Of a stretch of 64,000 nt of DNA, positions 61,132 to 64,000 are shown in pieces (position 1 is the stretch's first letter; each line of letters opens with the position of its first letter). The notes beneath the pieces are model-generated. The model was given only the letters and a program-made list of their open reading frames with translations, had not been told where the DNA came from and searched no databases. The DNA is from Actinernus sp. WN-2022 (Eukaryota; Cnidaria; Anthozoa; Actiniaria; Actinernidae). Location of the stretch: the NCBI GenBank assembly GCA_030867875.1, contig JAOWCC010000019.1:78458861-78522860 (forward strand), written 5' to 3'. Made by a program: the position numbers and the translations under genes.

Positions 61132-63000
61132 CTGCATAAATTCCATAATTAGAATAATTAATTTTTGGTAAATAAATGCATTTTTCATGTTGTACAATGT
61201 AGTAAGATCACAGACTGTAAGCCAAGGAATGAAATGGAGTTAAACATCAAATGACTCAATGGAACTCAGGGGTTTTAATACAATAATGTTCCTTCTCCTC
61301 AATTAACTGATAACAGACACATATGCAGGAGGCGGTCCTGACAGTAAACCGCACACACTCTCCATATATGGAATATATCCACAGGATACATGTATAAGGA
61401 ACTCATTTCTCTTTTCGTTTCATCCAAAGAGAAATATCATTTAGTTTCACATTTACGGTAGATCCTTGCAATTGTGTTGTTTAAGGTTTTGGAACCATGG
61501 TTTTGGCCGAAATCACTGCAAATGTTTGTGGGTCCTGCTTTTCGAAATTAAGATTTCAAGTTGTTGGTGTCTGAATTTTAGCATGTGCAATCAGTCAAGC
61601 ATGAACGTGTCAGTCTGATTTTTGACAGGTCTGTCAAATCATTATAACTTTCCGAGTTTTGAAGCCATTTATTGTTTATGAAATACGTGAAAAACTTCAA
61701 CGTTCTTTTTTTCGAATTATTAAATGTCTTCTCAAAACTTTGCATTGTCAAATGCACCTTATTACTGCTGTCAATAAGAAAGGGGTAATTAGCATACTAG
61801 CCTGCAACGCAGCAGGCGAGCAAATTACGATGAACAGCATGATCACAAGTACCCTGCGAGTAGAGACTACTTCAACTCCACTACTACTGTATACTGTCTA
61901 CTTTACACTGGCGACGGTGGTGTGAGCTGGAGGAGTCATGAACTTTGACGATCTTGTCGACGTATGCAGAGTTCTTTATTTGGAAGTTGTATAAACACAC
62001 AAACAATCAAATAAAAAACGACAGCACATCGAAGTATCTTTAGTTTGTAGTTTGCTCATACAAACCGGTCTTCACACCCTTATGTCACTTATGAATTGTT
62101 TCTAAATACATTGTAACTAGCGCACAAGTTCTAGAAATAAATTAAAGTAGTTCACCAGTACTTTTAATATTTGGAAGTTAACACACACTCAGCGGTGCAG
62201 TTGAATGGTTTCAGTTGAATAAGAATGACAACACATCGAAGTGTGACAACACGGGCATTCACACACACTTATCAATGGTTTCTAAATAACTAGCACACAA
62301 GTTTTAATACTTGGAAGTTAGGAACACTCGCACAGCGGCGCAGTTGAATTGACTTCAGTTGAATAAAAACGACAATGCATTGAAGCTGAAGTGGCGGATC
62401 ACAACACGGGAAGTGCCGACTCTTCGAGTATACCGACACAGCATGATCCCAAAATATCAAATAAAACTATCTTAACTTTGCCAAACTAGTTCGGGTTTAA
62501 AAATGACAGCACTTTAAAAATGCAGCACTTTAAAAGCACTTCAAAAATGAATCAACTTTGGCAAACTAATCAGCGTAAGTGGGGTGATTTATTTGAAAGT
62601 TAAACACACAAACAATCAAATAAAAAACGACAGCACATCGAAGTATGAGCTTGGCGGGCTGAATAAACTTTGACGAACTAGTCAACCTGTATTCCCCAGG
62701 CAAATTTAATTCTGTTAATGAGTTATACAGGTGCATGTAGTTCTGTGCGTGTATTACACTCAAATGAGTGTAGTACACTCATTTACGTGTAGTATACTCA
62801 ACAAACTACATGCGCGTTACACGCAAAAAAAAAAAAAAAACTTTCGGCCGGTACTGTACATGTAGCAGAGAAGATGACAAGCAAATGGACAGCTAGTTTT
62901 CTTTGGAAAGTGAAGGAGAGGAGCTGCAGTAGCAAATCTTGCTGACACTCATGTTCTGTGAATAATGTGCCATTTCTATTATTGTTCATATGGCTTTGTT
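61132..63000. repeat. 5' intron with diverged local repeats
   Basis: No VIRMA first exon could be found. Between 61960 and 62660 phrases such as CAAATAAAAAACGACAGCAC, ATCGAAGTATGA and CGGCGCAGTTGAAT recur two to four times. ACTCAAATGAGTGTAGTACACTCATTT at 62758 is a small palindrome cluster. Confidence 0.5.
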
Positions 63001-63007
63001 TAGGGAG

Positions 63008-63180
63008 CGCGTCCAAATATCGGAATCGGTCCTGACCGATTCCGATCATTCGGTAATAGATCCGATTCCGATGTCACTGAAGGTCCACCCGATTGAATCG
63101 GTGCCGATAGAATGGGAATCGGAAATAAGTACAGTATCGATACCGAAAGAATCGGAAGAATCGGAACGGAAATATGTATC
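63008..63180. repeat. Cluster of GAATCGG/CCGATTC motifs
   Basis: About a dozen forms of GAATCGG, CCGATTC or CCGAT in both orientations within 170 bases, without a fixed period. Confidence 0.75.
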
Positions 63181-63639
63181 AGTCTTTGATCTGTCAGATG
63201 ACCTTCCAAATTGCTATGTTCTGAGTACTGCAGCCGCCACCACAACCCATTAAACCTGATCGCTACGCGCTAGGAAAAGCACGGTTTTCTGCATTCGCTT
63301 AATAAGCAACCAAACGAACTTTGAAGCGATTGCAAATAGCTGGGGCATTATTAAAATCCTAATGAAAGTTAATTAAAACTTTACTAAAACACGGACTAAT
63401 GATAGATACATGTAGGAGATTTAAAACAGTGTACTGTAGATCGAAAAGTTTGTTAGCTCCGCAAGCGGCGTGGAAATATGCCAGTTTCTTGCTACTTCAA
63501 TGGTCGTTGTTTTAGTTTTGATATTGACACTTTTTTTCTTTGCTTCCCCAACTTCTCTAAATTTCTTCATAGTGTAGCATCATTAAAGATAGGACACATG
63601 ATATGTACACCAACATTAGCTAGCTGACGATAAGGAAGC

Positions 63640-64000
63640 CCGCACGAAACTTCGCTTCTTCGAAATGTCGCTTCGTAATTTCGATCCACTCGGTCAATTC
63701 GACCAACCTGAGTTGTAAACTTTATTTGGTCTTTGACTAACTGAACTTTTCGGCTCATTTTCGAACGGTACAGGAAGACAACTGTAGAGTTTACTTCAGT
63801 TCAGTCAGTATAATCAGGCTAAGAATAGAAATCTGATGCTTTGAACCCGGTTTGAATCGAAGGCCGGAAGGGTAATATACGAAAGGAATGGAAGTGTTCA
63901 ATTTTGCCGGCCGGTTACCGTATCAATAATATTCAGATCCGTCAGCCTTCCAGATCTTTGTAAAAGTCATTGCATGAAGTTTTGAAGTAAATTCGGACCA
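63640..64000 (-). mobile_element. Second copy of part of the 39119-42785 element, running off the window
   Basis: Inverted relative to 42066-42545: AGATCTTTGTAAAAGTC, CGGTTTGAATCGAAGGCCGG, GTCAATTCGACCAACCTGAG and CGAAACTTCGCTTCTTCGAA all recur in reverse order. Confidence 0.75.

Noticed and set aside
59143..60111. A 322-codon open frame on the minus strand as an independent gene
   Set aside because: Its first part (before 59964) is intron sequence; the real coding part is VIRMA exon 3 with clear splice sites on both sides.

Overview
The window is eukaryotic: genes are split by GT-AG introns and the introns are full of transposon debris. The protein, the tRNA-derived SINEs and the many foldback MITEs and minisatellites suggest an anthozoan cnidarian, most likely a stony coral. 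That assignment is inference from pattern, with moderate to low confidence.

Almost the whole window is one gene on the minus strand, a homolog of virilizer (VIRMA/KIAA1429), the large scaffold subunit of the WTAP m6A-methyltransferase complex. I placed 47 exons from 61131 down to 138. They have consensus splice sites, compatible phases, and about 5.09 kb of coding sequence (about 1,700 codons), in the same order as the human protein as I recall it. The start codon exon should lie beyond 64000. The C-terminal Arg/Gly-rich tail should lie before position 1; a last partial exon may begin at position 7. The 5' part (61131-56996) holds the VIR_N domain and a coral-type 265-codon Arg/Asp/Glu-rich exon. 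Everything from 53898 to 138 is the helical, armadillo-like scaffold.

Two features of the gene stand out. First, the exon at 26411-26478 is followed by about 27 further tandem copies of a 62-bp unit. Each unit is the last 45 coding bases of that exon plus its 5' splice site, so the intron carries about 27 decoy copies of an exon end and donor. Second, the 316-bp exon at 17865-18180 is one base short: the family-like reading switches frame near 18026.

The introns hold three LINE 3'-end fragments (19.1-19.9, 28.5-29.1 and 51.9-52.4 kb), about eight tRNA-derived SINE copies, and many DNA transposons. Those with recognisable target-site duplications (TSDs) are: 9 bp (Mutator-like, 10493-11413, 12545-14099, 14979-15305), TTAA (30291-30884, 36248-36773, 38883-42841, 51037-51708), TA (39119-42785, 46450-48370), and an unusual 11-12 bp class with minisatellite cores (39410-41407, 51106-51467). 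Nesting is deep; the 38.9-42.8 kb block is three elements inside one another. A perfect 273-bp-arm palindrome starts 14 nt inside one VIRMA intron.

All homology statements were made by eye from the sequence and from memory of the families. No search was run.
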